Source of the DNA: JAKPAM01 sp047601745
Lineage (GTDB): Bacteria > Pseudomonadota > Gammaproteobacteria > Burkholderiales > Burkholderiaceae_E
Direction: 5' to 3'
NCBI GenBank assembly: GCA_047601745.1
Contig: JASGIS010000001.1
Location: forward strand, 1,426,001 to 1,490,000
Length of the DNA stretch: 64,000 nt
A program made the position numbers and the translations under genes. Below the pieces are notes generated by a model that saw only the letters and a program-made list of their open reading frames with translations, had not been told where the DNA came from and ran no database searches. Position 1 is the stretch's first letter; each line of letters begins with the position of its first letter. Positions 1-9,319 of the stretch are shown here, piece after piece.

Positions 1-1
1 C

Positions 2-3000
2 GTGCGCCAGGCGGCCGCCACGCCGACGCGGATCGCCGCCGAATGGCGCGAGCGGTCGATGACGTATGCGGAGCTGGACGCGGCGAGCAACCGGCTGGCG
101 CGCGCGCTGCGCGAGCGGGGAGTCGGCCGCGGCGTGCGCGTCGGGCTGTGCATCGAGCGCGGCTTCGACATGCTGGTCTCGGTGCTGGCGGTGCTCAAGG
201 CCGGCGGCGCCTATCTGCCGCTGGATCCGGCGTTTCCGCCGGCCCGGCTCGACTATTACGCGCAGGATGCCGCCATCGGCCTGCTGCTGACCGACTCGAC
301 GGTGGCCGTCGCGCCCCGCGAGTGGCGACCCGACGGCGCGGCGCGCACGATCGACCTCGACCGCGACCCCTCATGGCGCGACGGGGACGCGTCGCCGCTG
401 CCGTCCGGCCCGCAGGACGCCGGCGGCGAGGATCCGGCGTACGTGATCTATACGTCGGGTTCGACGGGCAGGCCCAAGGGCGTGTGCGTGCCGCATCGTG
501 CGGTCGTCAGTTTCCTGGCCGGCATGCTCGAATCGCCGGGGATCGAGCCCGACGATCGGCTGGCCGCCGTGACCACGCTGTCGTTCGATGTGTCGGTGCT
601 CGAGATGTTCCTGCCGCTGGCGGTGGGCGCGCGGCTGATCATCGTCGACAGGGACACGATGATGGACGGTCCGGCTCTCGGCGCGCTGCTCGATCGCAGC
701 GGCGCGACCGTGATGCAGGCGACGCCGACGCTGTGGCGCCTGCTGCTGGATGCCGGCTGGCGTGCCGGCCGGCCGTTCACCGCGTACGTCGGCGGCGAAT
801 CGCTGACCCCGAGCCTGGCCGGCGAACTGCTGGCCGCCGTCGACGATGTGTGGAACCTGTACGGACCGACCGAGACCACGGTATGGGTGACGGTGTGGAA
901 GGTCGATCGCGAGCAGATCCGCCGCCGCGGCGTGTCGATCGGACGTCCGATCGGCAACGTCTGCATCTGGGTGCTGGACGAGAACGGCCAGCCCTGCCCG
1001 ATCGGCGTGCCCGGCGAGCTGTACATCGGCGGCGACAACCTGGCGAGCGGCTACGTCGATCGGCCCGAACTGAACGCCGAGCGTTTCATCGCCGATCCGA
1101 TGCGCCGGGCGCTGGCCGACGGCGCTCCGCTGCCGGCCGATGCCGATGCGCGCGATCGCTGGCTCGCCGGCCGGAGCGACGCGGTCTGGCCGCCGCTCGT
1201 CTACCGGACCGGCGACCGCGGCCGCTGGACCAACGACGGGCTGCTCGATCACCTCGGGCGGATGGACTTCCAGGTCAAGGTCCGCGGCTTCCGGATCGAA
1301 CTGGGCGAGATCGAGGCGACGTGCAACGAAGCGGCGGGCGTGGCGCGCAGCGTCGTGCTGGCGCGCGAGGATCGGCCCGGCGACGTGCGGCTGGTCGCGT
1401 ACCTGACGCTCAAGCCCGACGGCGATTACAGTGAATCCGCGCTGCGCGAGCACCTGAGCGGCAAGCTGCCCGAGTACATGCTGCCGGCGTGTTTCGTCGT
1501 GCTCGACGCGATTCCGACGACGTCCAACGGCAAGGTCGATCGCAACGCGCTGCCGGCGCCCGATACGCGCGAGCGCACCGGATCGGCCGAGCGGACCGCG
1601 CCGCGCGACGAGGTGGAAGCCGCGGTGCTGGCGGCCACCGAGCGCGTGCTGAGCCTGCCGGGCATCGGCATCCACGACGATTTCTTCGCGCTGGGCGGCC
1701 ACTCGCTGCTGGCGGCCCGCCTGATCGCGCAGCTCAATCGAGAGTTCGGCACGCAGTTGTCGCTGCGCGTGCTGTTCGAGTCGCCGACCGTCGCGCGACT
1801 GGCCGCCGAGGTCGGGCGGGCGCGCGGCGGCGAAGCCGCGCGGCGGCCGGTGCTGGTCGCCGACCCGACGCGTCGCGACGCGCCGACCACCGTCATGCAG
1901 GAGCGCGTCCGCTTCGTCGAGGAACTGCTGCCGGGCCGTTCGGTCTATCACGAACCCTCGGCGCATCGCCTGAGCGGTCCGTTCGATCGCGCGTCGTTCG
2001 AGCGCGCGCTGGCGATCATGTTCGCGCGCCAGTCGGTGCTGCGGACGGCGTTCGGCGTCGACGCGCAGGGCGCCGGCGTGCAGCGGATCGCATCCGAAGT
2101 GCCGGTCGACCTGCCGTTCGAGGATCTGCGCGACGTGCCGGCCGACGCTCGCGAGGCCGAACTGCGCCGGCGCATGCAGGCGGTGATCGAGTCGCCGATG
2201 GATCTGACGGTGGCGCCGCTGTGCCACATGCGTCTGTACCGGCTGGCCGACGACGAGCACGTGTTCCTGTTCGTGCCGCATCACCTGATCTGGGACGGCT
2301 GGTCGTTCGACCTGCTGTACGAGGAGATGGCGATGGCCTACCAGGCGATCGCCGACGGCACGATCGACGAGCTGGCGCCGCTGCCCGTCTCGTATGCCGA
2401 CTACGCGGTCTGGCACCGGCAGTTCCTGCAGAGCGACGAATACCAACGACAGCTCGCGTACTGGAAGGGCCGGCTGCTCGACGCGCCGGTGCCGCAGCCC
2501 TGGCCGGCCAGCCGATCGCACCGCCAGTCGGCGCACGACGTCGGCGGCTCGGAATGGGTGCGCGTCGACAAGGCGCTGACCGAGCGCTTGCGCGAGCTGG
2601 CGCGCGAGTTCGACGTGACGCCGAGCATGTTGTGCCTGGCCGTCTATGCGGCGCTGACGCAGCGGATGGCCGGCGACAACGCGGTGGCCATCGGACTGCC
2701 GGTGCGCGGCCGGCAGATGCCCGAGATCGAATCGGTGATGGGGTTCTTCAACAACCTGGTGACCGTGCAGTTGCCTTCGCGCGACGACGAACCGGTCCGG
2801 GCCTTCGCGGCGCGCGTGCGCGCCGAGATGCTCGAAGTGTTCGGCCACCAGGACGTGCCGTTCGAGACGCTGGTCAAGGAGCCCGAGCTGATGCCGCGCA
2901 TGCAGCGTGCCGGGCTGTACCAGGTGATGTTCTCGTTCCAGGACGCGCGTGAGCGCAAGCGCCGGTGGGGGCCGCTGCGCCACCAGAACGTGCTCGTCCA

Positions 3001-3781
3001 TCACCAGGGCGCGTCCAACGACATGGGGCTGTGGCTGATGGAGGTGCCCACCGGCCTCGAGGGCGCGGTCGTCTACAACGCCAGCCTGTTCGAACGCGAG
3101 GCGGCCGTGCGGATCCGCGAGCAGTACCTGCGGATGCTGCGGCGGCTGGCCGAGCGGCCGGCGCTGACGATCGGTGAACTGATCGGCGGATTCCGCGCGA
3201 GCGACGTCGCGTACAAGGTCGATCCGCCGGTCGACGCGGCGGCCGTCGACACCGTAGCCGTCGACGCAGTAGCCGTCGGCACCGTAGCCGTCGGCACGGA
3301 GGCCGGCGCCGCGGACGGCGAGACCGTCGACGCGCGGGTGGTCGACCCCGCGGCGGGCGCCCCGGACGAGCGATCGGTGCGAGCGGCTCCGGCCACGCCA
3401 GCCGCTCCGGCCGACGATGTCCGGACGCTGACCGAGCAGATGCTGGCCGAGGTGTGGCGCAAGCTGCTGGACGTCGATCCGATCGAGCGACAGGACAACT
3501 TCTTCGATCTGGGCGGCAACTCGCTGCTGGCGATCCAGGCCGTCGAACTGATCGCCGCGCGTTGCGGGCGGCGCGTCGCGCCCGGCGCGTTCGCGTTCGA
3601 GACGCTGGCGCAGATCGCGCGCTCGATCGACGATGCGCCGGCGGGCGCGGGCATGGGCGCGGGCATGAGCACGGGCGCGGTCGGCGGATCGCGGACCCCG
3701 GCGGCCGCGCCGGGCGGCGGCGTCACGGCCGAGCGCAAGGGAGGGCTGCTGCGCAAGCTCGGGTCGGTGTTCCGGCGGTGA
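2..3781 (+). CDS. Nonribosomal peptide synthetase, A-T-C-T, 5' end outside window
   Basis: Activates an amino acid as its adenylate, loads it on a carrier domain and condenses it. Seen in order: adenylation domain with core motifs YTSGSTGRPKG near residue 150, YGPTE near 287, YRTGD, GFRIELGEIE and NGKVDRNALP near 510; first carrier domain (LGGHS, Ser about 568); condensation domain with the intact catalytic motif HHLIWDG near 760; a linker carrying a 15-bp tandem repeat; and a second carrier domain (LGGNS, Ser about 1174). There is no second adenylation domain and no thioesterase. The frame is open from base 2 and the usual A-domain N-terminus is cut, so the gene starts upstream and may hold more modules. 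It heads a co-directional run with a hydrolase and a phosphopantetheinyl transferase that would convert the carriers to holo form. The product is unknown; I do not trust a by-eye specificity code. Confidence 0.9.
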   Translation: MRQAAATPTRIAAEWRERSMTYAELDAASNRLARALRERGVGRGVRVGLCIERGFDMLVSVLAVLKAGGAYLPLDPAFPPARLDYYAQDAAIGLLLTDSTVAVAPREWRPDGAARTIDLDRDPSWRDGDASPLPSGPQDAGGEDPAYVIYTSGSTGRPKGVCVPHRAVVSFLAGMLESPGIEPDDRLAAVTTLSFDVSVLEMFLPLAVGARLIIVDRDTMMDGPALGALLDRSGATVMQATPTLWRLLLDAGWRAGRPFTAYVGGESLTPSLAGELLAAVDDVWNLYGPTETTVWVTVWKVDREQIRRRGVSIGRPIGNVCIWVLDENGQPCPIGVPGELYIGGDNLASGYVDRPELNAERFIADPMRRALADGAPLPADADARDRWLAGRSDAVWPPLVYRTGDRGRWTNDGLLDHLGRMDFQVKVRGFRIELGEIEATCNEAAGVARSVVLAREDRPGDVRLVAYLTLKPDGDYSESALREHLSGKLPEYMLPACFVVLDAIPTTSNGKVDRNALPAPDTRERTGSAERTAPRDEVEAAVLAATERVLSLPGIGIHDDFFALGGHSLLAARLIAQLNREFGTQLSLRVLFESPTVARLAAEVGRARGGEAARRPVLVADPTRRDAPTTVMQERVRFVEELLPGRSVYHEPSAHRLSGPFDRASFERALAIMFARQSVLRTAFGVDAQGAGVQRIASEVPVDLPFEDLRDVPADAREAELRRRMQAVIESPMDLTVAPLCHMRLYRLADDEHVFLFVPHHLIWDGWSFDLLYEEMAMAYQAIADGTIDELAPLPVSYADYAVWHRQFLQSDEYQRQLAYWKGRLLDAPVPQPWPASRSHRQSAHDVGGSEWVRVDKALTERLRELAREFDVTPSMLCLAVYAALTQRMAGDNAVAIGLPVRGRQMPEIESVMGFFNNLVTVQLPSRDDEPVRAFAARVRAEMLEVFGHQDVPFETLVKEPELMPRMQRAGLYQVMFSFQDARERKRRWGPLRHQNVLVHHQGASNDMGLWLMEVPTGLEGAVVYNASLFEREAAVRIREQYLRMLRRLAERPALTIGELIGGFRASDVAYKVDPPVDAAAVDTVAVDAVAVGTVAVGTEAGAADGETVDARVVDPAAGAPDERSVRAAPATPAAPADDVRTLTEQMLAEVWRKLLDVDPIERQDNFFDLGGNSLLAIQAVELIAARCGRRVAPGAFAFETLAQIARSIDDAPAGAGMGAGMSTGAVGGSRTPAAAPGGGVTAERKGGLLRKLGSVFRR
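3242..3301 (+). repeat. 15-bp x4 in-frame tandem repeat in NRPS linker
   Basis: Four imperfect 15-bp units (gccgtcgacaccgta and variants) encode repeated A-V-D/G-T/A-V blocks in the linker between the condensation domain and the last carrier domain. The period is divisible by three, so the frame is kept. Confidence 0.8.
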
Positions 3782-3791
3782 GCGTGTCGAC

Positions 3792-5768
3792 GTGACGCGC
3801 GCGGCCTGGATCGGCGTGCTGCTGGTGCTCGGTGCGCTGAGCGCCGTGGCCGCGGCTGCGGCGTGGTCGGCGGGCGGATGGCGTTCGGCCGCCAAGATGG
3901 CGGCCGGTCGCGTCGAGGCCAGGCTCGCCTCGATCGACGTGCGTCGCGACGTCCGGATCCCGATGCCCGACGGCGTGGTGCTGTCGGCGGACCTGTACCT
4001 GCCGGCCGGCCCCGAACGACGCGTGCCGACGGTGCTGCTGCGCACGCCGTACCTGCGCGACACCTGGCAGGCGCACGGCAGCGAGGCGCTGGATTTCGCG
4101 CGGCACGGGTTCGCGGTCGTCGTGCAGAGCATGCGCGGGCGCTTCGGGTCCGGGGGCGAATTCGCGCCGTACGCGAAGTCGGCCGACGACGGTCGCGCGA
4201 CGCTCGACTGGATCGTCGCGCAGCCCTGGTCGAACGGCCGCGTCGGCACTTATGGCTGCTCGGCGCTCGGCGAGACGCAGTTGATCCTCGGCGCGACGCG
4301 GCATCCGGCGCTGCGCGCGATGGTGCCGCAGAGCGCCGGCGGCGGCGTCGGCAGCGCGGGCGGCCGCTACGGGTACTTCGGCATTTTCGAAGGCGGCATC
4401 CCGCTGCTGTCGTCGTCGGCCGGCTGGTTCTTCTCGAACGGCGCGAAGACCTCGGCCGAGTCGCGCGAGCAGCTCGCGCACCCGCCGCGCGGCCGGGGGC
4501 CCGGCGGCCAGTTGTCGCTGCAGCAACTGCCGGTCCTGGACCTCGTGCGCAGCCAGAGCCCTTACCCGACTGATTTCGAGCTCTTGATGAGCTTGCCGCT
4601 GACCAGTCCGGAGTGGGCGCGGCTCGGTTACCTGAAGGACGGCGACCGCTTCGCGGCGCCGGCCTTGCACGTCAATAGCTGGTTCGATCAGGGCGTGTCG
4701 TCGACGCTGTTCGCCGCCCGTTTCATGGCCGCCCACGCGGACACGCCCGAAGCCCGTCATCAGCCGGTCGTCATCGGGCCCGGCATGCACTGCACGGTGG
4801 GCTACAAGCGCGCCCCGGCCCACGTCGGCGACCTGCGGATCGACGGCCCGAACGAGCCGCTGCTCGACACTTATCTCGCGTGGTTCGATCGATGGCTGCG
4901 CGATGATCCGGCGGCTGGAGCCTCCGGAACTACCAGAGCTACCGGAACTGCCGGAACTGCTGGAGCCGTTGGAGCCGTTGGAGCCGCCGCCGGCGCGGGC
5001 GCCGCAGCGTCGGCCGCCCGTCCGGCGATCGACGCGTTGCCCGCTTATCGCTTCTACGTGCTGCGCGAGGACCGCTGGATGGATGCCGACGCTTGGCCGC
5101 CGCCGGCCGCGCGGCCGCGTCGCTGGTATCTGGACAGCGGCGGCGGCGCGAACACCGCTGCCGGCGACGGGCGGCTCGTCGATGCGCCGCGCCCGGGGCA
5201 GTCGATCGATCGCTTCACTTATGATCCGGCCGATCCGGTTCCGACGAGGGGCGGCACGTTCTGCTGCACCGGCGACGGGCTGGCGCGCGAGGGCGCGGTC
5301 GACCAGCGCGACGTCGAGGCCCGCCGCGACGTGCTCGTCTACACGTCGGCCCCGCTGGCCGCGCCCTTGCGCATCACCGGCACCGTGCGCGCGCGGCTGC
5401 ACGTGGCCACGTCGGCGCGCGACACCGATTTCACCGCGAGGCTGGTCGACGTGGCGCCCGACGGTCCGGCGCTGAACATCCGCGACAGCGGGCTGCGCCT
5501 GCGTTATCGCGACGGCATCGACCGGCCGGCGCCGGCCGAACCCGGTGCCGTCTACTCGATCGACATCGAACTGGGCGACATCGCATGGCAGGTGCCGGCC
5601 GGTCACCGACTGCGCCTGCAGGTGTCGAGCAGCAACTTCCCGCGTTTCGAGCGCAACCTGAACACAGGCGGCCGCAACGTCGACGAGACCACGAGTGTGA
5701 CAGCCGTCAATGATGTCCGGCACGGCACCGCCTATCCTTCATGGATCGAATTCCCGGTGCTCGAATGA
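3792..5768 (+). CDS. CocE/NonD-type (S15 family) alpha/beta hydrolase, membrane-anchored or exported
   Basis: Predicted serine hydrolase of the X-Pro dipeptidyl-peptidase (S15)/CocE family, 658 aa; substrates in the family are amides or esters. The GTG start at 3792 gives an N-terminal hydrophobic segment (residues about 5-28) that looks like a signal peptide or anchor, so it probably acts in the periplasm. The N-terminal domain has the S15-type pattern RTPYLRD, a nucleophile elbow YGCSALG (Ser about 157) and a late His in GMHCTVG. The C-terminal part is the jelly-roll domain (VYTSAPLAAPLRITG onward). A low-complexity Gly/Ala/Thr segment near residues 375-405 separates the two and is encoded by 9-bp-like repeats; it is not a normal part of the family. 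It begins 10 bp after the NRPS stop and overlaps the next gene by 4 bp, so it may trim or release the peptide product (inference). Confidence 0.85.
   Translation: MTRAAWIGVLLVLGALSAVAAAAAWSAGGWRSAAKMAAGRVEARLASIDVRRDVRIPMPDGVVLSADLYLPAGPERRVPTVLLRTPYLRDTWQAHGSEALDFARHGFAVVVQSMRGRFGSGGEFAPYAKSADDGRATLDWIVAQPWSNGRVGTYGCSALGETQLILGATRHPALRAMVPQSAGGGVGSAGGRYGYFGIFEGGIPLLSSSAGWFFSNGAKTSAESREQLAHPPRGRGPGGQLSLQQLPVLDLVRSQSPYPTDFELLMSLPLTSPEWARLGYLKDGDRFAAPALHVNSWFDQGVSSTLFAARFMAAHADTPEARHQPVVIGPGMHCTVGYKRAPAHVGDLRIDGPNEPLLDTYLAWFDRWLRDDPAAGASGTTRATGTAGTAGAVGAVGAAAGAGAAASAARPAIDALPAYRFYVLREDRWMDADAWPPPAARPRRWYLDSGGGANTAAGDGRLVDAPRPGQSIDRFTYDPADPVPTRGGTFCCTGDGLAREGAVDQRDVEARRDVLVYTSAPLAAPLRITGTVRARLHVATSARDTDFTARLVDVAPDGPALNIRDSGLRLRYRDGIDRPAPAEPGAVYSIDIELGDIAWQVPAGHRLRLQVSSSNFPRFERNLNTGGRNVDETTSVTAVNDVRHGTAYPSWIEFPVLE
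4914..4994 (+). repeat. Degenerate 9-bp-based repeat in the CocE-like gene
   Basis: A run of imperfect ccggaactg, then ctggagccg/ttggagccg blocks encodes an Ala/Gly/Thr/Val stretch between the hydrolase core and the C-terminal domain. The reading frame is kept. Confidence 0.6.
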
Positions 5769-6547
5769 CTGAATCGCGAGGAATGCGGCGATTGGCGGTG
5801 CGTTGGCCGGTGCCCGGCGACGCGCTGCCCGCGCATGGCGATCGCCGTGACGACGGCGACGCCCGGGCATCGTCCTCGCGGGTCGGATGCTGGCAGATCG
5901 ACCTGGACGAGCCGGCGCTCGACGCGATGAGAGCGCTGCTGGCCGACGACGAGCAGGCCCGCGCCGCGCGTTTCGCGCGGCCGCTGCTGGCCGATCGCTA
6001 TCGGCGCGCGCACGGTGCGCTGCGCTGGCTGCTGGGCCGGCATTGCGGCGTCGACGGCGGGCGGCTGCGCTTCGGCGCGAACGCGCACGGCAAACCCGTG
6101 CTGCGCGAGGCGCCGGGCGCGCCGGAGCCGGCGGCGTTGCCGCATTTCAATCTCAGCCACAGCGACGGCCACGCGCTGGTGGCGATCTGCGACGATGCGC
6201 CGGTGGGCGTGGACATCGAGGCGCTGCGCGCGCTCGGTGACCCGGACGACTGGGCGTGGTCGCAGCTCAGCGAACGCGAGCGTGCGCAGTGGCGGGCGCT
6301 GCCCGACGAGCATCGCGCGGCGGCGTTCCTGCGCGGCTGGACGCGCAAGGAGGCCGCGCTCAAGGCGCTGGGCGTCGGGCTGGCGCACATGCGGCCCGCG
6401 CAGCTCGACGTCGGGCTCGAGCCGCTGGCCGGCCCGGTGGCGCTCGGACCGGCGGGCTGGCATCTGCGCTGGCTCGGCCCGCTCGACTGCGATGGGGCGG
6501 TGGTGGCTTCGCTGGCCGTGGCCGATCCCGGAGCGGACCGGCGATGA
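5765..6547 (+). CDS. Sfp-type 4'-phosphopantetheinyl transferase
   Basis: Transfers the phosphopantetheine arm of CoA to carrier-domain serines, here most likely those of the adjacent NRPS. 260 aa, usual for the Sfp/HetI class. Seen: FNLSHSDGHALVAI in the middle, the metal-binding motif VGVDIEAL near residues 147-154, and the helix WTRKEAALKALG near 192-203. The ATG overlaps the preceding stop (ATGA) and the next start overlaps its own stop, so it is translationally coupled in the operon. The first 30 or so residues are Arg/Asp-rich and not typical; an internal start is possible. Confidence 0.88.
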   Translation: MTESRGMRRLAVRWPVPGDALPAHGDRRDDGDARASSSRVGCWQIDLDEPALDAMRALLADDEQARAARFARPLLADRYRRAHGALRWLLGRHCGVDGGRLRFGANAHGKPVLREAPGAPEPAALPHFNLSHSDGHALVAICDDAPVGVDIEALRALGDPDDWAWSQLSERERAQWRALPDEHRAAAFLRGWTRKEAALKALGVGLAHMRPAQLDVGLEPLAGPVALGPAGWHLRWLGPLDCDGAVVASLAVADPGADRR

Positions 6548-7524
6548 GGCCGCTGCACATCGACCACGACGGACGCCGTCTGGCGGCGATCCTGCACGAA
6601 CACGTACCGCCGCCCGGGGCGCTCGCGCCGGCTCCTGCGCCGGTATCCGCGCCGGTATCCGCGCCGGTATCCGCGCCGGCATCTGCAACGGCATCTGCAA
6701 CGGCATCCGCACCGACACCCGCACCGACACCCGCACCGACACCCGCACCGACACCCGCCGCCGGCGCGGCGCGGCCGTCGACCGCGCTGCTGGTCTGCAA
6801 TCCGTTCGGCCAGGAAGCGGTTCGCGTCCATCGGATGCAGCGGGTGCTGTGCGAACAGTTGCTGCGCAGCGGCCTGCCCTCGCTTCGCTTCGACTACTAC
6901 GGCGCCGGCGAGTCGATGGGCGACGACGAACAGGCCGATCCGTGCGGCTGGGTCGGCGACGTCCTGGCCGCCGACCGGGCGTTGCGCGCGCGGACCGGGG
7001 CCACGCGGGTGCTGTGGTTCGGCGCGAGGCTCGGCGCGACGCTGGCGCTGCTGGCGTCGGCGTCCGCGTCGGCCGATGCTCGTCCGGACGGCCTCGTGCT
7101 CTGGGAGCCCGTCATCGACGGCGCGGCATACGTGCGGTGTCTGTCGCAGGACCACGAGCGCGCGCTGCGCTCGAGCTTCGGCCCGTTCCTGCGCCGCGTA
7201 CCGCGAGGCGATCGCCGGCAATGGATCGGCTTCGGCGTCGGGCCGGCGATGCACGGGCAGTTGCAGGCGCTGAGGGCGCCGCTGCCGCCGTCCGGCGTGT
7301 CGGTGACCGTCATCGGTTCGCCGGCCGTGGCCGACGAGACCCGCTTCGAATCGTCGCTGCAGGACTGGTGCGAACGCGCCGCCGCGCAAGCGGGCTCGCC
7401 GGGGCCGCGGCGCGTCGCGCTGCGCCACGAGTTCGACTGGACCGCCGAAGAGGCGCTGAACACCGCGCTGGTGCCCGCGCCGGCCGTACGCCTGCTGCGC
7501 GCCGAGATCGAGGCGATGCGATGA
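6544..7524 (+). CDS. Alpha/beta hydrolase of the exosortase-A-associated hydrolase 2 type, copy A
   Basis: 326-aa alpha/beta-hydrolase-fold protein. The core begins after a long low-complexity insert with LLVCNPFGQEAVRVHRMQ, followed by LRFDYYGAGES. The nucleophile elbow reads FGARLGA, so an Arg (about residue 162) sits where Ser is expected; as I recall the family, GLRLGA is normal for this hydrolase type in EPS/exosortase loci. Residues about 30-73 are APVS/ATAS/APTP repeats from a 12-bp tandem array. It overlaps its neighbours on both sides by 4 bp (ATGA). The function of the family is not known; the context suggests transfer or hydrolysis of an acyl or peptidyl group during polysaccharide assembly. 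The product is homologous to that of 9457-10233. Confidence 0.8.
   Translation: MRPLHIDHDGRRLAAILHEHVPPPGALAPAPAPVSAPVSAPVSAPASATASATASAPTPAPTPAPTPAPTPAAGAARPSTALLVCNPFGQEAVRVHRMQRVLCEQLLRSGLPSLRFDYYGAGESMGDDEQADPCGWVGDVLAADRALRARTGATRVLWFGARLGATLALLASASASADARPDGLVLWEPVIDGAAYVRCLSQDHERALRSSFGPFLRRVPRGDRRQWIGFGVGPAMHGQLQALRAPLPPSGVSVTVIGSPAVADETRFESSLQDWCERAAAQAGSPGPRRVALRHEFDWTAEEALNTALVPAPAVRLLRAEIEAMR
6630..6761 (+). repeat. 12-bp x11 in-frame tandem repeat
   Basis: Eleven consecutive 12-bp units: one ggctcctgcgcc, three ggtatccgcgcc, two ggcatctgcaac, one ggcatccgcacc, then four gacacccgc-type units. They encode tetrapeptide repeats near the N-terminus of the hydrolase. The paralogous gene at 9457 lacks the array entirely. 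Confidence 0.95.
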
Positions 7525-8468
7525 CGCAGCCGGTATCGTTCCCGACCGTCGCCCGGATGCCTCCGGTCGCGGGTCCGTGCCGCGACGAGGCGGCGCCGGA
7601 CCGCGCCGCGCCGCCGGTCGAGACGGTTCGCGAATCGTTCTGCCAGTTCGGCAACGGCGGGCAACTGATCGGTACGATCACGCACGGCGCAGATCCGGGC
7701 GAGCGCACGCCGGACGTCGGCGTGCTGTTGTTCAACGCCGGCACCATCGCCCGCATGGGGCCGCATCGCTTCAACGTGAAGCTGGCGCGCCGCTTGGCGA
7801 GGCTCGGCCATTCGAGCCTGCGTTTCGACCTGTCCGGACAGGGCGACAGCGGCGCGGCGCCCGGTACGCTCGACTACCACGAACAGACCGGACAGGACAT
7901 TCGCGACGCGACCGATCGACTGGCGCAGGCCAGCGGCGTGCGGCGCTTCGTCATCGTCGGCATCTGTTCGGCCGCGCAGGCCGGCTGGCACGCGGCGCTG
8001 CGCGATCCGCGGATCGTCGGTCTGGTGATGATCGACGGACACGCGTATCCGTCGCGCTGGACGCCGCTCGTGCATCGCTGGCGGCGCTGGCGCGAGCGCT
8101 CGTTCGCCGAGAAGGTCGAGCGGATCGGCCGCAAGCTGCGCGGCCGCCTGTTCGGCGATTCGTCCGTCGTCGAACCGATCGGGCGGCTGGGCGGCAACGA
8201 CGTGCCGGTCGCGGTGACGACGCGCGACGAGTACGCCCGTGGCATGCAGGCGCTGGCCGATCGCGGCACCCGGTCGATGCTCGTGTTCACCAGCAGCTGG
8301 AGCCCTTTCTACAGTTATCCCGGCCAGTTCGCGGCGGTGTTCGGCTGGCATCCGTTCTGCCGGTCGGTGCAATGCATGTTCGCGCCGCAGTTCGACCACA
8401 CGCTGACGCTGCTCGAGAGCCAGGACACGATGATGGAGTGGATCGAGGAATGGATCGCCCGATGTTGA
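7521..8468 (+). CDS. Alpha/beta hydrolase of the exosortase-A-associated hydrolase 1 type, copy A
   Basis: 315-aa alpha/beta-hydrolase-fold protein. Seen: GVLLFNAGTIARMGPHRFNVKLARRL, continuing into LRFDLSGQGDSG, and the elbow VGICSAAQAGW, which places Cys149 at the nucleophile position in place of Ser. A candidate acid/His region is the late FDHTLTLLES. Cys elbows (GLCDAA-like) are, as I recall, usual in hydrolase 1 of exosortase-A/EPS gene sets. It starts at an ATGA overlap with the preceding gene, so the two hydrolases are probably made together. The substrate is unknown. The product is homologous to that of 10230-11231. Confidence 0.8.
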   Translation: MTQPVSFPTVARMPPVAGPCRDEAAPDRAAPPVETVRESFCQFGNGGQLIGTITHGADPGERTPDVGVLLFNAGTIARMGPHRFNVKLARRLARLGHSSLRFDLSGQGDSGAAPGTLDYHEQTGQDIRDATDRLAQASGVRRFVIVGICSAAQAGWHAALRDPRIVGLVMIDGHAYPSRWTPLVHRWRRWRERSFAEKVERIGRKLRGRLFGDSSVVEPIGRLGGNDVPVAVTTRDEYARGMQALADRGTRSMLVFTSSWSPFYSYPGQFAAVFGWHPFCRSVQCMFAPQFDHTLTLLESQDTMMEWIEEWIARC

Positions 8469-9319
8469 ATGCCGAATCGCCGCGAGCCGCGGCCGAGCCG
8501 CCGTCACCGGTGATCGAGTCCGCGTCGCCGCCGCGAGGCTGGTGGCGAAGGCTGCGGTCGGCCATCGCCGGAAGCGGCGACTATGACCGGCGTTTCGCCG
8601 AGAACACCAGCGAGAACCTGTTTCGCGGCGTGTTCGATTCGGCCGAAGCGGCACTGCGATCGGCGCCCGCCACGCGGCCGATCGGCTACGACAATCCGGC
8701 GTCGGCGGCGCTGTACTTCGGCCGGATGCGGCACGAACAGTACGATTATCCGGCGATGTTCTGGATGCAGCAGGCGCTGCAGGCCGGCATGCGTTCGATC
8801 TTCGACGTCGGCGGACATATCGGCATCAAGTTCTATGCGTTCGCCGAGCCGCTGGCGCTGCCCGACGACGCGCGCTGGCTGGTGTGCGACGTGCCGGCCG
8901 TGGTCGAACGCGGCGCGATCGTCGCGGCGCGCCGCGGCGTCGATGCGCGCCTGTCGTTCACGTCGTGCTACGAGGCCCTGGACGGTCGGGACCTGCTGTT
9001 CGCGTCGGGCGCGCTGCAGTATCTGCCGATGACGCTGCCGCAATGGCTCGACACGATCGCGCGTCCGCCGCGGCGGATCATCATCAACACGACGCCGATC
9101 CACCCGCAGTTCGATTTCCATACGCTCAACGGCATCGGCACCGCTTATTGCCCTTATCACGTGTTCGCCGAGGCACCGTTTCTCGAAGGACTCGCGCAGC
9201 GCGGCTACGTGCTGCGCGACCGCTGGATCAATCCCGACAAGCGTCTGACGCTGCCCGGCGACCCGGCGCACGGCCTCGATCACTACAGCGGATTCTGCCT
9301 GGATCTGGTCGTGGGCTGA
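8462..9319 (+). CDS. SAM-dependent methyltransferase, TIGR04325 type
   Basis: 285-aa putative methyltransferase. Seen: the SAM-binding strand-loop IFDVGGHIGIKFYAF near residues 113-127, LVCDVPAVVERG (motif II region) and a conserved ASGALQYLP block near 182; these match the TIGR04325/LIC12133 family found in polysaccharide loci. The ATG overlaps the upstream stop by 7 bp. The position between two copies of the hydrolase pair suggests it methylates the same intermediate; the acceptor is unknown. Confidence 0.8.
   Translation: MLNAESPRAAAEPPSPVIESASPPRGWWRRLRSAIAGSGDYDRRFAENTSENLFRGVFDSAEAALRSAPATRPIGYDNPASAALYFGRMRHEQYDYPAMFWMQQALQAGMRSIFDVGGHIGIKFYAFAEPLALPDDARWLVCDVPAVVERGAIVAARRGVDARLSFTSCYEALDGRDLLFASGALQYLPMTLPQWLDTIARPPRRIIINTTPIHPQFDFHTLNGIGTAYCPYHVFAEAPFLEGLAQRGYVLRDRWINPDKRLTLPGDPAHGLDHYSGFCLDLVVG

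Noticed and set aside
371..4249. Minus-strand ORF of 1292 codons over the NRPS
   Set aside because: It is antisense to an NRPS with complete domain motifs, has no family similarity and is Arg/His/Gln-rich, typical of reverse reading in very GC-rich DNA.
3723..5723. Minus-strand 666-codon ORF over the CocE-like gene
   Set aside because: Shadow of a convincing S15-type hydrolase; no motif of its own.
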